From CAZEQJ01 sp964514385 (GTDB lineage: Bacteria; Bacteroidota; Bacteroidia; Cytophagales; Cyclobacteriaceae), in NCBI GenBank assembly GCA_964514385.1, contig CAZEQJ010000013.1, positions 1-64,000 on the forward strand: 64,000 nt of DNA, given 5' to 3'. How positions within the stretch are numbered: position 1 is the stretch's first letter; each line of letters begins with the position of its first letter. A program made the translations under genes and the position numbers. Under the pieces are notes generated by a model that was not told the DNA's origin, did no database searches, and was given only the letters and a program-made list of their open reading frames with translations. Shown here one piece after another: positions 9,317-18,868 of the stretch.

Positions 9317-9347
9317 TTTGATATTTATTGATAATACGACATTTTTG
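9317..9347 (+). promoter_or_regulatory. putative Bacteroidota promoter of the PpiD-like gene
   Basis: TTTG (9317-9320), 19 nt of spacer, then CATTTTTG (9340-9347). This matches the -33 TTTG / N19-21 / -7 TAnnTTTG arrangement with a single mismatch. The expected transcription start near 9354 gives a 22-nt leader to the ATG at 9376, in an 81-nt gap between genes. Confidence 0.55.
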
Positions 9348-9375
9348 CGGCACTTTAAACGTAGCATACATTTCA

Positions 9376-11475
9376 ATGGGTATAATTAATCAGTTAAGAC
9401 AGAGGTTAGGCATAGTTCTGGTGATATTTGTGGGTATATCCCTCGTCGCTTTCCTTGCCGGTGATTTTCTAGGACAGGGCCAGCTATTCGGAGGTGGTCA
9501 GAACCGGTATGTGGGTGAGATTGATGGTGAAAAAATAGACTATGACAGATATTACCAGCTTGTAGAACAGCTACGTAATAACTATTTACAGCAGTATGGA
9601 ACACCACCGAATGAAACCTATATGTTTACCATACGGCAGCAGGCATGGGACTACATGGTGGTAAATGTTGCTTTCAAAAATCAATACGAAGAGATAGGTA
9701 TTGCCGTGCCGGAAGAAGAGCAGTTTGATATGGTGCAGGGTGATAATATTCATCCGCTGGTGGTGCAGGCCTTTACTGACCCTAATACTGGTCAGTTTGA
9801 TAGAAATTATGTTATTCAGCTTCTGCAGCAGGTGTCCCAGGATCCACAGGCAAGTGCTCAGTTTGCCAATTTTGAGCGACAGATATTCGATGCACGCATC
9901 CGCGAAAAATTTGATAACCTCATCAACAAATCGGTGTATGTCAATAAGCTCGAAGCAGAAAGAGCCTATGTGGAAGCAAATAAGATCATCGAAGCGCGCT
10001 TTTTGAATGTGCCCTATGTAACAGTACCGGATTCGGCTATTTCCTTTACCGAAAAAGATATTCGGGATTATTATCAGGAGCATGCCGGAGAATATGAAAC
10101 AGAAGCGCAACGAACTATCCGCTATATTGCCGTTACGTTGGAGCCTTCTGCAGCTGATTCTGCTGCGTTTGCAAAAGAATTGCAAAGCATGTCAGAGGGC
10201 TTCAGAAATGCGGAAAATGACTCACTTTTTGCACGCCTGAATAGTGAAGCAGCTGATTTCTTTGGAAGATACAACAGGGGCGAGATTCCTGCTCAGCTTG
10301 AGGATGAAACACTTGAAGCGGGAGAAGTTTATGGTCCATTTATTAACGGCTACAACTATTCGTACTTCAAAGTTTCAGAATCTTATCGGGATACAGTACC
10401 GTCAGCGAGAGCCAGCCATATCCTGCTTCGAAATACCGGTGATCCTGTCACTGACGATAGCTTGCGCAGAGAAGCATCAAGTATTTTGAGAAGAGCAAGA
10501 AGCGGAGAAGATTTCGAAGAACTGGCTCGTGAGTATTCGGATGACTCGTCCGCACCATCCGGCGGTGACCTCGGCTGGTTTACGACCGGCGTCATGGTTG
10601 ATCCTTTTAATGACGCTGTGTTTGGAAGGACATCACCTGGTATCGTTAATGAGGTAGTAGAAAGCCAATTTGGCTACCATATCATCAATGTTACGGAGGC
10701 ACCGACATATCAGTCTTATGCTATAGCAAAGATAACGCTCGAGCTCTATCCCAGTGACAACACCCGTGATGCGGCCTTCCGGTCAGCAGGAAAGTTTGCC
10801 GCTTCGGTAGATAATTTTGATGATTTTCAGCAGGAAGCTGAAGCACAGGGTTTTCAGGTTCAGGTAGCGGGTGCGATATCGCCCACGGCCAGAGAAGTAC
10901 GCGGCCTTGCCGGCTCAAGGGAAATTGTACGTTGGGCTTACAATACAAAAAATGTAGGTACTATATCTGAAGTATTTGAACTGGACGACGCCTATGTAGT
11001 GGCCGTGCTCACCGAGATAGTGGAAAAAGGGCAGACACCATTGGAAGAAATTCGTCCCGTGATCGAAACTGCAGTTAAAAACGAACTGAAAGGAGAGATC
11101 ATAGTTGAAAAGCTAAAAGGACTTTCAGGAGCAAACGTAGATGAGATCGCTATAGCCTATGGTGAAGAAGCCACAGTATCGACTGACCCATCTCTCAGCC
11201 TTACCAAGGCGGGGATACCCGGCATTGGTGCTGCACCAAAAGCCATCGGTGCTGCCTTTTCAATGAATGAAGGAGAAGTCTCTGATCCTATTGCAGATCA
11301 GGGTGGAGTAATTATTGTACAGGTCGATGCTATCACAGAGGCTGTAGCACTTGAAAGCTATGACAATTTCAAAAGTAGCCGAAGCTCACAGCTACAGTCT
11401 ACTGCCAGTACCCGGGCAGCACAGTTAATCCGTAAGAAAGCTGATATTAAAGACGAACGATATAAGTTTCTTTAA
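9376..11475 (+). CDS. PpiD/SurA-like peptidylprolyl isomerase, membrane-anchored
   Basis: A 699-aa periplasmic folding factor anchored by one N-terminal helix (about residues 12-31, LGIVLVIFVGISLVAFLAG). Downstream are a SurA_N/PpiD-type chaperone region (about 45-230) and one parvulin domain (about 340-450) with the hallmarks RASHILLR, ARSGEDFEELAREYSDD, GGDLGWF and GYHIINV. A long helical C-terminal region completes the PpiD-like architecture. It should help newly exported outer-membrane and periplasmic proteins to fold near the Sec exit. The start was set at MGIINQLRQRL because this matches the family; the ORF opens earlier in frame with an implausible leader. Confidence 0.88.
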   Translation: MGIINQLRQRLGIVLVIFVGISLVAFLAGDFLGQGQLFGGGQNRYVGEIDGEKIDYDRYYQLVEQLRNNYLQQYGTPPNETYMFTIRQQAWDYMVVNVAFKNQYEEIGIAVPEEEQFDMVQGDNIHPLVVQAFTDPNTGQFDRNYVIQLLQQVSQDPQASAQFANFERQIFDARIREKFDNLINKSVYVNKLEAERAYVEANKIIEARFLNVPYVTVPDSAISFTEKDIRDYYQEHAGEYETEAQRTIRYIAVTLEPSAADSAAFAKELQSMSEGFRNAENDSLFARLNSEAADFFGRYNRGEIPAQLEDETLEAGEVYGPFINGYNYSYFKVSESYRDTVPSARASHILLRNTGDPVTDDSLRREASSILRRARSGEDFEELAREYSDDSSAPSGGDLGWFTTGVMVDPFNDAVFGRTSPGIVNEVVESQFGYHIINVTEAPTYQSYAIAKITLELYPSDNTRDAAFRSAGKFAASVDNFDDFQQEAEAQGFQVQVAGAISPTAREVRGLAGSREIVRWAYNTKNVGTISEVFELDDAYVVAVLTEIVEKGQTPLEEIRPVIETAVKNELKGEIIVEKLKGLSGANVDEIAIAYGEEATVSTDPSLSLTKAGIPGIGAAPKAIGAAFSMNEGEVSDPIADQGGVIIVQVDAITEAVALESYDNFKSSRSSQLQSTASTRAAQLIRKKADIKDERYKFL

Positions 11476-11493
11476 TCTTTAAAAAATCCAGAT

Positions 11494-12465
11494 ATGACCG
11501 CATCTTCGGAGCATCAGGAAAAAATAAAACAATCCATTGAAGAGGTAAAAAAAATGGTGGTTGGTCAGGATTATATGATCAACCGACTACTGGTGGGTCT
11601 CTTTACCAATGGACATATCCTGCTGGAAGGCGTACCCGGTCTCGCTAAAACACTGACAGTAAACACGCTGTCGAAAGTCCTGCACCTTGATTTCCAGCGC
11701 ATTCAGTTTACACCGGACCTCTTACCCGCTGATCTTATCGGTACGATGATCTACAATCAGCAAAAGTCAGAGTTTGAAGTTAAAAAGGGTCCTATTTTCG
11801 CAAATATGATACTTGCCGATGAGGTTAACCGGTCACCGGCAAAAGTGCAGTCAGCTCTTCTTGAAGCCATGCAGGAAAAGCAGGTGACCATTGGAGAAAC
11901 GACTTACCTTCTCGACAGACCGTTTTTGGTACTGGCCACCCAAAACCCTGTGGATCAGGAGGGTACCTATCCATTGCCTGAAGCTCAGGTCGACAGGTTC
12001 ATGATGAAGGTATTTGTCGATTATCCTTCCAAGGAAGAGGAGCGTGAAGTCATGCGTCGTATGGCTAACCTGACCTTTCAGCCTCAGGTGAATGAAGTGC
12101 TGACAAAAGAAGATATTTTTGCAATAAGGGAGGAAGTAAATAATATTACCATTTCTGAATCAATTGAAAAATACATCATCGAGCTTGTATTTGCATCCCG
12201 AAATCCTGGCGAGTATGGCCTTAAGGATGAAGAGCACTACATTACTTTTGGTGCAAGTCCCAGGGCATCGATCAATATGGCGCTTGCTTCCAAGGCGATG
12301 GCTTATCTCGATGGCAGAGAATTCGTGTTGCCCGATGATGTAAAGGATGTGGCACATGACATAATGAACCATCGTATTTTGCTGAATTATGAAGCGGAGG
12401 CAGATGGAGTGACAACTGCCGATGTGATTAAACGCATCCTACAGAAAATACCGGTGACAAAATAA
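11494..12465 (+). CDS. MoxR family AAA+ ATPase
   Basis: A 323-aa cytoplasmic ATPase. Walker A is GVPGLAKT (about 48-55), Walker B is ILADEVNRSP (about 107-116), sensor 1 is ATQNPVDQEGTYPLPEAQVDR, and the C-terminal AAA_lid_2 follows. MoxR proteins act as chaperone-like ATPases that mature metal- or cofactor-containing complexes. They usually sit next to DUF58 and von Willebrand factor A genes; here none follows, and the next gene is an unrelated lipoprotein. It follows the PpiD-like gene by 18 nt and may be cotranscribed with it. Confidence 0.9.
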   Translation: MTASSEHQEKIKQSIEEVKKMVVGQDYMINRLLVGLFTNGHILLEGVPGLAKTLTVNTLSKVLHLDFQRIQFTPDLLPADLIGTMIYNQQKSEFEVKKGPIFANMILADEVNRSPAKVQSALLEAMQEKQVTIGETTYLLDRPFLVLATQNPVDQEGTYPLPEAQVDRFMMKVFVDYPSKEEEREVMRRMANLTFQPQVNEVLTKEDIFAIREEVNNITISESIEKYIIELVFASRNPGEYGLKDEEHYITFGASPRASINMALASKAMAYLDGREFVLPDDVKDVAHDIMNHRILLNYEAEADGVTTADVIKRILQKIPVTK

Positions 12466-12516
12466 TATTCTTAACAATTACTTCACATTAAACCTTTTTA
12501 GTTAATCTATTCTTAA

Positions 12517-12548
12517 TTGCCAATTGGTGGTTATGTAACATTCGTTTG
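12517..12548 (+). promoter_or_regulatory. putative promoter of the lipoprotein/TonB-receptor locus
   Basis: TTG (12517-12519), 21 nt, then TTCGTTTG (12541-12548), one mismatch from TAnnTTTG. A start near 12555 would give a leader of about 40 nt to the ATG at 12595. The lipoprotein behind it has codon use typical of a highly expressed gene, which fits a dedicated promoter here. Confidence 0.45.
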
Positions 12549-12594
12549 TCAGCATTGCGGCAGTAAAACGCATGTTTTTAAACCAAAGGTAATT

Positions 12595-13863
12595 ATGAAA
12601 AAATCATTAGTATTAATTTCAATCCTTGCTGTGATCACAGCACTTATTTTCTCCTCATGTGAGGGAGAAACTGTAACTGTAACAGAATTAGACACTGTAA
12701 CTGTAGTGGTATTCCCTACAGTAGTTGTTACTGAAAACATCTCAGGTGAAGTTACATGGACTGCAGACAATGTTTATGAGCTTGCAGGTCGAATCACTGT
12801 TGTTGATGGCGCTACACTGACAATCGAGCCTGGTACTGTAATCAAAGGTCAGCTTGGTACTGGCGCTAACTCAACTGCTCTTCTTGTTGCTCGTGGCGGA
12901 ACGCTTAACGCTGTAGGTACAGCTGCTCTTCCTATCATCTTCACTACTATTGGTGATGAAATCACGCCGGAAGATGTTGCTGCTGGTAACTATTCAAGCC
13001 CTAACCTTGACCCTAACGTTGGTGGTCTATGGGGTGGTGTTATCGTACTTGGTAATGCTAACATCTCTGCACAGAACGAAAACGATCAGGATGTAACTGA
13101 AACCCAGATCGAAGGTATTCCATTGGAAGACACTAACGGTCTTTACGGTGGTAACAATGATGCTGACAACTCTGGTGAAATCGCATATATCTCTATCCGT
13201 CACGGCGGTTCTAACATCGGTGCTGGTAACGAGATCAACGGTCTTACACTTGGTGGTATTGGTTCAGGTACTTCTATTTCTAACGTTGAAGTTGTAGCTA
13301 ACGCTGATGACGGAATCGAGTGGTTCGGTGGTTCAGTAGATGTTGACGGTGTTCTTATCTGGAACTCAGGTGATGATGGTCTTGACACTGACCAGGCATG
13401 GAACGGAACTTGCTCTAACTTTGCAGTTGTAACGCCTATCGGTGGTTCTGCATTCGAGCTTGATGGTCCTGAAGGTTCATACGAGAATGGTCCTCACCAA
13501 TTCGAAGACGGTGTAGTTTACGCTGGTGCAGACATCGATCACCTTGTTGATCTTGATGGTGATACTAACGCTGGCCTTGAGAGAGTATATTTCTATGGAA
13601 TGGATGCTGAGCAGGCTGCTTCTGCAGTTGCCGATGGTTTCTCATTCATCGAATCTTTCGGAGGTGACGGTACAGGTGCATACAGTGCCTGAGAATATAC
13701 TCTTCCTAACACTGTTACAGCTGCACAAGTATTCGTAGGTGTTCCTGCTGCTGCTCTTACGGAAAGATCAGGTATAGCTGCTGCTTCTGTAGGATCTTCT
13801 GCTGATTACTCATGGACATGGGGTTCTGACTCTGGTGCTCTTAGCTCAATAGGTATCGAATAA
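12595..13863 (+). pseudogene. beta-helix-like surface lipoprotein gene with an in-frame TGA
   Basis: The open part (12595-13692) encodes 365 aa with a lipoprotein signal (Cys22, FSSC), a Thr/Val-rich linker (about 24-45) and a long repetitive region resembling right-handed parallel beta-helix proteins (VVDGATLTIEPGTVIKG, LVARGGTLNAVGTAALPIIF, GLWGGVIVLG). An in-frame TGA stands at 13690-13692. Beyond it the same frame stays open for 56 codons to a TAA at 13861-13863, and that tail keeps the strong GGT/GCT/CTT codon preference of the body. The tail would read EYTLPNTVTAAQVF... and end SWTWGSDSGALSSIGIE. So the gene is either freshly broken, read through, or affected by a sequence error. Family function is unknown. 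The next gene, a TonB receptor, is broken in the same way. Confidence 0.7.
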
Positions 13864-13884
13864 ATAACAATATATTATTATCTG

Positions 13885-13920
13885 AAAAACCTGCGAATTC
13901 TTTATATTAACAGGTTTTTT
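13885..13920 (+). terminator. rho-independent terminator between lipoprotein and receptor genes
   Basis: AAAAACCTG (13885-13893) pairs perfectly with CAGGTTTTT (13911-13919) around a 17-nt loop and runs into a T tract. It lies 22 nt after the distal TAA of the lipoprotein gene (not after the internal TGA), which supports that TAA as the original gene end. Partial read-through could feed the receptor gene. Confidence 0.75.
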
Positions 13921-13941
13921 ATTATTACAAACCTTCCTTTT

Positions 13942-16827
13942 ATGAACTATAAACTGGTCTTTCTTCTTCTTTTTATCTCAATTGCTACTTATGCCCAAAA
14001 AGGAACACTAAGAGGCACTGTGATTGAGGATGGTACTGGTGAACCCTTTTTTGGTGTTACCGCAGTGATTAAGGGCACATCAAATGGTGCAGTTACCGAT
14101 TTTGACGGTAAATTCGAAATTAGGGCCGAACCGGGTATTTACGACCTCCAGGTCTCATTTGTATCCTTCAAAACGGTTACTATCACAGGGCTGGAGGTAA
14201 AGGCAGGTGAGGTAAATGTAATTGACCAGATAAGGCTTGCCGAAGCCGTTGAGGAACTCGAGGCTGTGATTGTGACAGCAGAGGCAATACGCACGTCAGA
14301 AGCCGCCCTGCTAACCGTATAACGAAAATCAGCTAGTTTACTCGATGGTATATCTGCAGCCAGCTTTAGAAAAATCGGGGATTCAGATGCCTCGGAAGCG
14401 GCAAAGCGTGTAACAGGTGTATCTATCGAAGGTGGTAAATATGTATTTGTGCGGGGCTTGGGAGACCGCTACACAAAAACCACCCTGAATGGTATGGATA
14501 TCCCCGGTCTTGACCCTGACCGAAACAGTTTACAGATTGATATATTCCCTACAGCGCTGATCGATAACATGATCATCGTAAAATCGGCCATAGCAGATTT
14601 GCCGGCTGACTTCACGTGAGGTGTGGTAAACATCGACACAAAAGATTTCCCGGAAGAAAAAATATTTGACATAAGTCTCGGGCTGGGTTACAACCCGGCG
14701 ATGCACTTCAATAGCAACTTCCTTGATTACGAAGGTGGCGCCTATGATTTTCTTGGTTTCGACGATGGTACCAGAGCATTACCTGATAGAGCAAGAACAA
14801 ATCCTGAAACTGGTAGAATACCAAACCCTGTAGTAGGGTACACAGATCAGGAAGTAAATGATTTTGTTTCAAGCTTTGACTCTAATTTAGGTGTTAGCCC
14901 TCAAAATAGCTTAATGGATTTTGATTTTGGTCTTACCTATGGAAATCAGGTTTCATTAAACAACGGAAATAAGCTTGGATACATTTTTAGTGGATCCTAC
15001 AGAAATGAAAGAGAACATTTTGACCGTGTAATTTATGGTGAGTATCAGCGGTTACGTGACGAACCTGAAAATTTAAACAAGATACCCGCTCAGGTATTGG
15101 AAGGAACCCAATCCGAAAGAAACATTGTGTTGGCTGGTTTAGGCGGATTAGCCTATAAGACTGATAGATCTAAGTACAGGTTGACTCTAATGCATATCCA
15201 GAACGGTGAATCGCTTGCAGGCCAGTACGAAATTTTTGATAACGATGATGCAGTTGGAAAATCAGGTTATATAGCTGGTTCTGATAATATTTCTTATAAT
15301 CAGCGCTCAATTACCAATTTGTTGATTGGAGGAAAACACACAAGCCCGGAATCGGGATGGGAAGTTGATTGGAGGCTATCACCTACATTTTCAACAATAA
15401 CGGATCCTGATATCAGAAAAACTGCCTACACTTTTCAGTCAGATACCATCTTTGCAGGAGGTGCAGCTGGATTTCCAAACCGTATCTGGAGATTTCTGAC
15501 TGAGATTAATGTAGCTGGAAAAATAGATGTATTGAAATCATATACCTACAACGATGCCGATGCAAAATTGAGATTTGGAGCAAGCCATACCTACAAAAAC
15601 AGAGATTACGAGATCTTAAGTTATGACCTGTTATCTTTTGGAAGTACATCTATTGTAGACGTTTCAACCGATCCGCAGGAGATTCTTAAGCCGGATAATA
15701 TTTTCCCTAATGGGCTGGAATTATATTACCAATCAGGTAACCCGATACCTAACCCGAATGAGTTTCAGTCAAATTCCAATACTACAGGATTTTATGTTTC
15801 AAATGAATTCAACCCCATCACCAGGTTAAGAATGGTACTAGGTTTGAGAGCTGAAAATTTTGTGCTAAGACATACTGGTAGAAATTCTACGAATACAATT
15901 TCACTTGATGATTCCGTTGTGCTTAACTCCTTTGATTTGTTTCCTTCAGCAAATTTCATTTACAGCCTTGGTGTTGAAGAAAATCAGAATCTTAGAGCTT
16001 CTTATTCACGTACCATTGCAAGGCCATCATTTAAGGAGATGTCTTTTGCAGGAATTATTGACCCTATTACTAATCGTACATTCAATGGTGGTTTAACACC
16101 CATAGATAATTGGGATGGAAATTTAAGAGAAACCTTTATTAATAATATAGATTTGCGGTATGAGTATTTCATGCCAGGTAATCAATTAATTTCACTCAGT
16201 GCCTTCTACAAATCCTTTAAAGACCCGATTGAAATCGTATTACTTCCACAGGGCGGAACAAATGTGAATGTTCAACCAAGAAATGTGGGTAATGGTCAAC
16301 TATATGGAGTGGAGTTTGAAGTGCGTAAAAGCCTTAATTTTATGAGTGAATCACTTTCGAAATTCGCCTTCTCATCCAACATCACATTTGTAAATTCACA
16401 AATTACAATGACAGACCTGGAATTTGATTTAAGATATGCCAGTGGTTTCCTGAAAGAGGGAGAAGTGCCATCCAGAACCAGACAAATGGCAGGACAAGCA
16501 CCATATATTGTAAATGCAGGCTTTTCCTATGAAGATCCGGATAATAGTTTTGATGCCGGTTTGTATTATAATGTTAAGGGGCCGACATTAACTATTGTAG
16601 CATTTGGAGTAAATCCTGATGTATTTTCAGAGCCTTTCCATAGTCTGAATTTCAGTCTCAATAAATCTTTTGGTGAAGATGAAAGGACATCAGTTTCCTT
16701 TAAAGTTTCAAATATCCTGAACGATGACAGAGAACAATTTTTCCGGGGTTTCGGAGGAACAGAAGAATATTATGAGTTCTTTTCTCCCGGAACATCTATC
16801 TCGTTGGGCCTAAATTATTCATTCTAA
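13942..16827 (+). pseudogene. TonB-dependent receptor gene with two in-frame stop codons
   Basis: One reading frame from ATG 13942 to TAA 16827 (962 codons including the final stop) is interrupted by TAA at 14320 (codon 127) and TGA at 14617 (codon 226), with no frameshift. Order: signal peptide (1-18), a carboxypeptidase-D-like regulatory domain (about 22-105), a plug domain (RVTGVSIEGGKYVFVRGLGDRY, then LNGMDIPGLDPDRNSLQIDIFP; VNIDTKDFPE just after the second stop), then a beta-barrel to the end, closing with SLGLNYSF. In related receptors the plug reads ADFTGGVVNI, so the TGA most likely replaces a Gly codon (GGA). No piece alone could be a working receptor. From about 14780 onward Arg codons are mainly AGA/AGG, unlike the mixed use before. 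Confidence 0.75.
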
Positions 16828-17264
16828 AATTTTATGGAAGTAGGGCAGTGTTTGTAACGTTCACTGCCCTCTCCCAAAAATACTTTGATATCCTCAATAC
16901 GCCTTCGGGTCATGCGGGTCCACTCCTCACATTTGCAGTAACCGGCGTCCTTTCCAAATTCCTTTTTGTAATAATCATTTTTTCGGGGATACAGTGACTT
17001 GACGTAACGGTCTTTGTATTGCACCCAATAGATCTGTGATTGCTTAAACCAGTTGATAAAGTCAAAATCATCGGCATATTTCTCCATTACCTCATTGTAA
17101 AGGTCGAGCATTTCCCGATCTACTTTATCCAACACCTGACAGGGGTCCAGGCCGGCATATTCATCGGTTTGGTTTTGCTCTTTAGCTGTTTGTTGTTGTG
17201 CCTGTTTAGAATCACATCCTGCAAAAATCAGAAGGATGAATACCGGTAGAATAAGATTTTTCAT
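16824..17264 (-). CDS. hypothetical small lipoprotein
   Basis: A 146-aa protein with a lipoprotein signal ending FAGC (Cys17), a Gln/Lys-rich linker (about 20-35) and a helical domain containing four further cysteines (DPCQV, GYCKCEEW and KHCP). The pattern of cysteines around helices ending in WVQYKDRY recalls small DUF1311/LprI-type periplasmic domains, but the match is only impressionistic. Its end overlaps the receptor gene tail by 4 nt on the opposite strand. It lies 1 nt behind the 211-aa secreted protein gene, so the two are probably one operon. Function unknown. Confidence 0.65.
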   Translation of the reverse strand: MKNLILPVFILLIFAGCDSKQAQQQTAKEQNQTDEYAGLDPCQVLDKVDREMLDLYNEVMEKYADDFDFINWFKQSQIYWVQYKDRYVKSLYPRKNDYYKKEFGKDAGYCKCEEWTRMTRRRIEDIKVFLGEGSERYKHCPTSIKF

Positions 17265-17265
17265 G

Positions 17266-17901
17266 TTATTGCCACTTTACAATTTCACGCTTATAACGAT
17301 CCAGAAGTAACTGGATTTCCTCAATTTCATTCTGCAATGAATCCTGCTTAAAAATAAGGGAATTTATGTCATTCCGGGCACCTTCCAGCCGGTCTTTATT
17401 TTCTATTAAACGTTCCTCATACTTGAGGATATTGTTGTAATATCGGGTGGAGTCCCGCACTGTCTTATTAAAATCCCTTTCGGTACGTTGCAGATCTTTG
17501 CTGTAGAGTTCTATTACATCCTCGACCTCCTCAATCCTGCGCTGCCATTCGATCTGGTAATAATAATTTGTCATGGATTCCGCAAGTGCTTTAGTATCCT
17601 CCGTTTCCGAACCGATCCATACAGTAGAGGCAGCGCTACCCTTTACGGTTATGTAAATAATAACTTCCGGTTTATTGGTTGGGATTAGTTCCGTATAGCT
17701 TTGGTATCCTTTTATGTCACCAATAGTTTTTGCCCACTCTTTCACAATATCTTCCGTGGCTTCCCGTGAATTGTTAAGCGTCGTGGCATAGCCATCTATT
17801 GTTTTTCCATTGATCCTGTCAGTTGCTTCACCGATATTTACGGTCTGCCCTACGCATACATTCAACACCATAAATAAAACCGTCAAAAGTAAATTTCTCA
17901 T
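17266..17901 (-). CDS. hypothetical secreted coiled-coil protein
   Basis: A 211-aa protein with a signal peptide (MRNLLLTVLFMVLNVCVGQ). The central region is alpha/beta (KPEVIIYITVKGSAASTVWIG), followed by a long charged heptad-like helix (about 115-205: IEEVEDVIELYSKDLQRTERD, then RLIENKDRLEGARNDI). I do not recognise the family. An in-frame upstream start at 17922 would place seven residues before the signal peptide and overlap the -7 element, so ATG 17901 is chosen. It is the first gene of a two-gene unit with the small lipoprotein. Confidence 0.65.
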   Translation of the reverse strand: MRNLLLTVLFMVLNVCVGQTVNIGEATDRINGKTIDGYATTLNNSREATEDIVKEWAKTIGDIKGYQSYTELIPTNKPEVIIYITVKGSAASTVWIGSETEDTKALAESMTNYYYQIEWQRRIEEVEDVIELYSKDLQRTERDFNKTVRDSTRYYNNILKYEERLIENKDRLEGARNDINSLIFKQDSLQNEIEEIQLLLDRYKREIVKWQ

Positions 17902-17919
17902 CTCACTCACATTTAGCTG

Positions 17920-17927
17920 CAAAACTA
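17920..17927 (-). promoter_or_regulatory. putative -7 element (TAGTTTTG) of the two-gene secreted-protein unit
   Basis: Read on the minus strand this is TAGTTTTG, an exact TAnnTTTG match, 18 nt upstream of the ATG at 17901 in the 63-nt divergent gap. Transcription would start near 17913. No clear -33 TTTG is seen. Confidence 0.45.
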
Positions 17928-17964
17928 GTTATCATTAATATATTATGGAATCTATTACGATTAT

Positions 17965-18867
17965 ATGGCAGAAAAGATAGTAATAACCGGCGGCACCGGC
18001 ATGATTGGAACCGCCCTTATTCAGGAGCTGATGGAAGACCACGCATTTAGTTTGCATGTGCTTTCTCGTAGTGCAGGCACTTACATGGGAGTAAAAAAAT
18101 ATAGCTGGGATCCTTCCAGCGGCCGCATTGATCCGGAAGCTTTACGAGGAGCAGATTATATCATCAATCTGGCGGGTGCCGGCATAGCTGATCAGAGATG
18201 GACACCCAGGCGAAAAAAGGTAATTCTCGAATCGCGTACAATGTCCGGAAAACTGCTTGCAGACGCAATTAAACAGGCTCAGGCAAAGCCTAAACTTATC
18301 ATTAATGCTTCTGCCATAGGGTTTTATGGAGGTGACCGGGGAGAAGAACAGCTTGACGAACATAGTACGCCCGGTGAGGATTTTCTGGCTGAAGTGACAA
18401 CAGCATGGGAAAATGCAACCGAGTTCAACGGCCTTCCAAATGTTCACCTGAGAATAGGGGTAGTGCTCGCAAATGAAGGAGGAGCATTGCCAAAACTAAT
18501 GGGACCGATACGCTTTGGTATAGGATCGCCACTGGGAAATGGAAAACAATGGATGAGCTGGATACATATTCACGATCTGGTTCGTTTGATTATTTGGTGC
18601 ATGGACAATAAAAAAACCGGTATATTTAATGCTGTGGCTAAAGACCCCGTACGAAATAAAGATCTTTCTGGACTTGCAGCCAAAATAGCCGGGAAACCAT
18701 TTTTTATGCCAAACGTACCATCATTTGCTTTAAAGCTGGTATTTGGAGAAATGGCATCGACCATATTGGGAAGCACGTATGTTGTACCGCAACGCCTTAT
18801 CCATGAAAATTTCGATTATGTATACCCTACCCTTACCAAAGCATTGGAAAATCTGATAAAAAAATAA
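17965..18867 (+). CDS. TIGR01777 family NAD-dependent epimerase-like protein
   Basis: A 300-aa extended short-chain dehydrogenase fold. The N-terminal nucleotide motif GGTGMIG is at residues 9-15 and is followed by SRS near 34. NLAGAGIADQRW (about 68-79) and SAIGFYG (about 114-120) are the signatures of the YfcH/SDR39U1 group, and a DUF1731-like C-terminus (VPQRLIHENFDYVYPTLTKAL) closes the protein. The in vivo substrate of the family is not established. It precedes the LOG-family gene by one base, so the two are likely cotranscribed. Confidence 0.88.
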   Translation: MAEKIVITGGTGMIGTALIQELMEDHAFSLHVLSRSAGTYMGVKKYSWDPSSGRIDPEALRGADYIINLAGAGIADQRWTPRRKKVILESRTMSGKLLADAIKQAQAKPKLIINASAIGFYGGDRGEEQLDEHSTPGEDFLAEVTTAWENATEFNGLPNVHLRIGVVLANEGGALPKLMGPIRFGIGSPLGNGKQWMSWIHIHDLVRLIIWCMDNKKTGIFNAVAKDPVRNKDLSGLAAKIAGKPFFMPNVPSFALKLVFGEMASTILGSTYVVPQRLIHENFDYVYPTLTKALENLIKK

Positions 18868-18868
18868 T

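Noticed and set aside
9586..10185. 199-aa minus-strand ORF inside the PpiD-like gene
   Set aside because: It lies wholly within a clear coding gene on the other strand and reads as a shadow without recognisable features.
13690..13692. TGA read as selenocysteine
   Set aside because: No selenoprotein family fits, no selenocysteine gene is in the window, and the neighbouring gene also has a TAA, which cannot be explained this way.
14623..16827. separate 734-aa gene starting at GTG 14623
   Set aside because: It would begin inside the plug domain with no signal peptide; it is the distal part of the interrupted receptor.
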